Origin: Paucibacter sediminis
GTDB taxonomy: Bacteria > Pseudomonadota > Gammaproteobacteria > Burkholderiales > Burkholderiaceae_C
Assembly: GCF_030254645.1 (NCBI RefSeq)
Contig: NZ_CP116346.1
Location: 4,319,001 to 4,383,000 of the forward strand
Length of the DNA stretch: 64,000 nt
Direction: 5' to 3'
Each line of letters begins with the position of its first letter. Positions within the stretch are counted from its first letter, which is position 1. Positions 63,824 to 64,000 of this stretch are shown here, in pieces. Position numbers and translations under genes: made by a program. A model generated the notes under the pieces. That model worked only from the letters and a program-made list of their open reading frames with translations, made no database searches and was not told where the DNA came from.

Positions 63824-64000
63824 ATGGAATTTCTAGCCAACAACCTGGCCCCCATCATGTTTGCGGGGCTGATCGTGTTCCTGCTGATGGGCTTTCCGGT
63901 CGCCTTCAGCCTGGGCGCCTGCGGCCTTTTCTTCGGCTTCATCGGCATCGAGCTGAACGTGCTGCCGGCCTCGCTGATGCAGGCCCTGCCGCTGCGCATC
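63824..64000 (+). CDS. TRAP transporter large permease (DctM-like), N-terminal part
   Basis: The first 59 codons of a DctM-type permease: MEFLANNLAPIMFAGLIVFLLMGFPVAFSLGACG is the standard first helices. It begins 13 bases after the small permease and runs off the window. Confidence 0.92.
   Translation, partial: MEFLANNLAPIMFAGLIVFLLMGFPVAFSLGACGLFFGFIGIELNVLPASLMQALPLRI

Noticed and set aside
1-64000. CRISPR arrays, insertion sequences, prophage or toxin-antitoxin loci
   Set aside because: Read for repeats, terminal inverted repeats and typical proteins; none were found.

Overview
The window is GC-rich, densely packed bacterial chromosome. It reads as a betaproteobacterium of the order Burkholderiales, most likely the Roseateles/Pelomonas/Mitsuaria/Rubrivivax neighbourhood. 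This rests on gene content and order (tpiA-secG-tRNA-Leu-nuoA..N followed by DUF2818, iscRSUA-hscBA-fdx, zapA-6S RNA, a stand-alone rnfB, an intracellular PHB depolymerase) and on the style of the proteins. No database search was possible. I saw no insertion sequence, phage, CRISPR array or rRNA. It is mostly core chromosome with a few accessory pieces.

Layout. 1-18.1 kb: part of one RND efflux system, an MFS carrier coupled to aroC, a CBS-domain protein, metY with an alpha/beta hydrolase and an Mpo1-like membrane protein, a MipA/OmpV porin, a threonine-degradation pair (SDR-type threonine dehydrogenase plus kbl) facing an XRE-cupin regulator across a palindromic operator, a YihY membrane protein, an FAD-linked oxidase, and a second RND efflux pair. 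18.2-34.3 kb: one long minus-strand unit for respiratory complex I (nuoA-N) that runs on into DUF2818, a NUDIX hydrolase and DUF1178. 34.5-39.5 kb: tRNA-Leu(GAG), secG, tpiA, a quinone oxidoreductase, pnp and rpsO. 39.9-47.1 kb: a small heat-shock protein with a sigma-32-like promoter, then the iron-sulfur assembly operon iscR-S-U-A, hscB-hscA-fdx, ending in tsaD. An IscR-type operator precedes iscR and a strong terminator separates iscA from hscB. 46.95-52.8 kb: remains of a decayed low-molecular-weight protein tyrosine phosphatase, uvrB, an aromatic/aspartate aminotransferase, phaZ and rnfB.

52.8-56.4 kb is the most interesting accessory locus: four overlapping minus-strand genes (ArnT-like GT39 transferase, polyprenyl-phosphate GT2, GtrA-type flippase, YdjC/NaxD-type deacetylase). 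Together they look like a complete system that puts a deacetylated amino sugar on lipid A, comparable to Francisella flmF2-naxD-flmK and the Bordetella lgm locus. It sits between rnfB and nth. 56.5-64 kb: nth, a ZapB-like coiled coil with zapA, 6S RNA, an EVE-domain protein, a TauE permease, a PAS protein with a degenerate GGDEF domain, an HI0933-family flavoprotein, rpsU, yqeY, a DUF442 protein and the start of a TRAP transporter.

Co-working sets: complex I and its quinone-linked neighbours in respiration; the isc operon supplying clusters to complex I, Nth, RnfB and IscR; kbl/tdh turning threonine into glycine and acetyl-CoA; and the four-gene envelope module remodelling the outer membrane.
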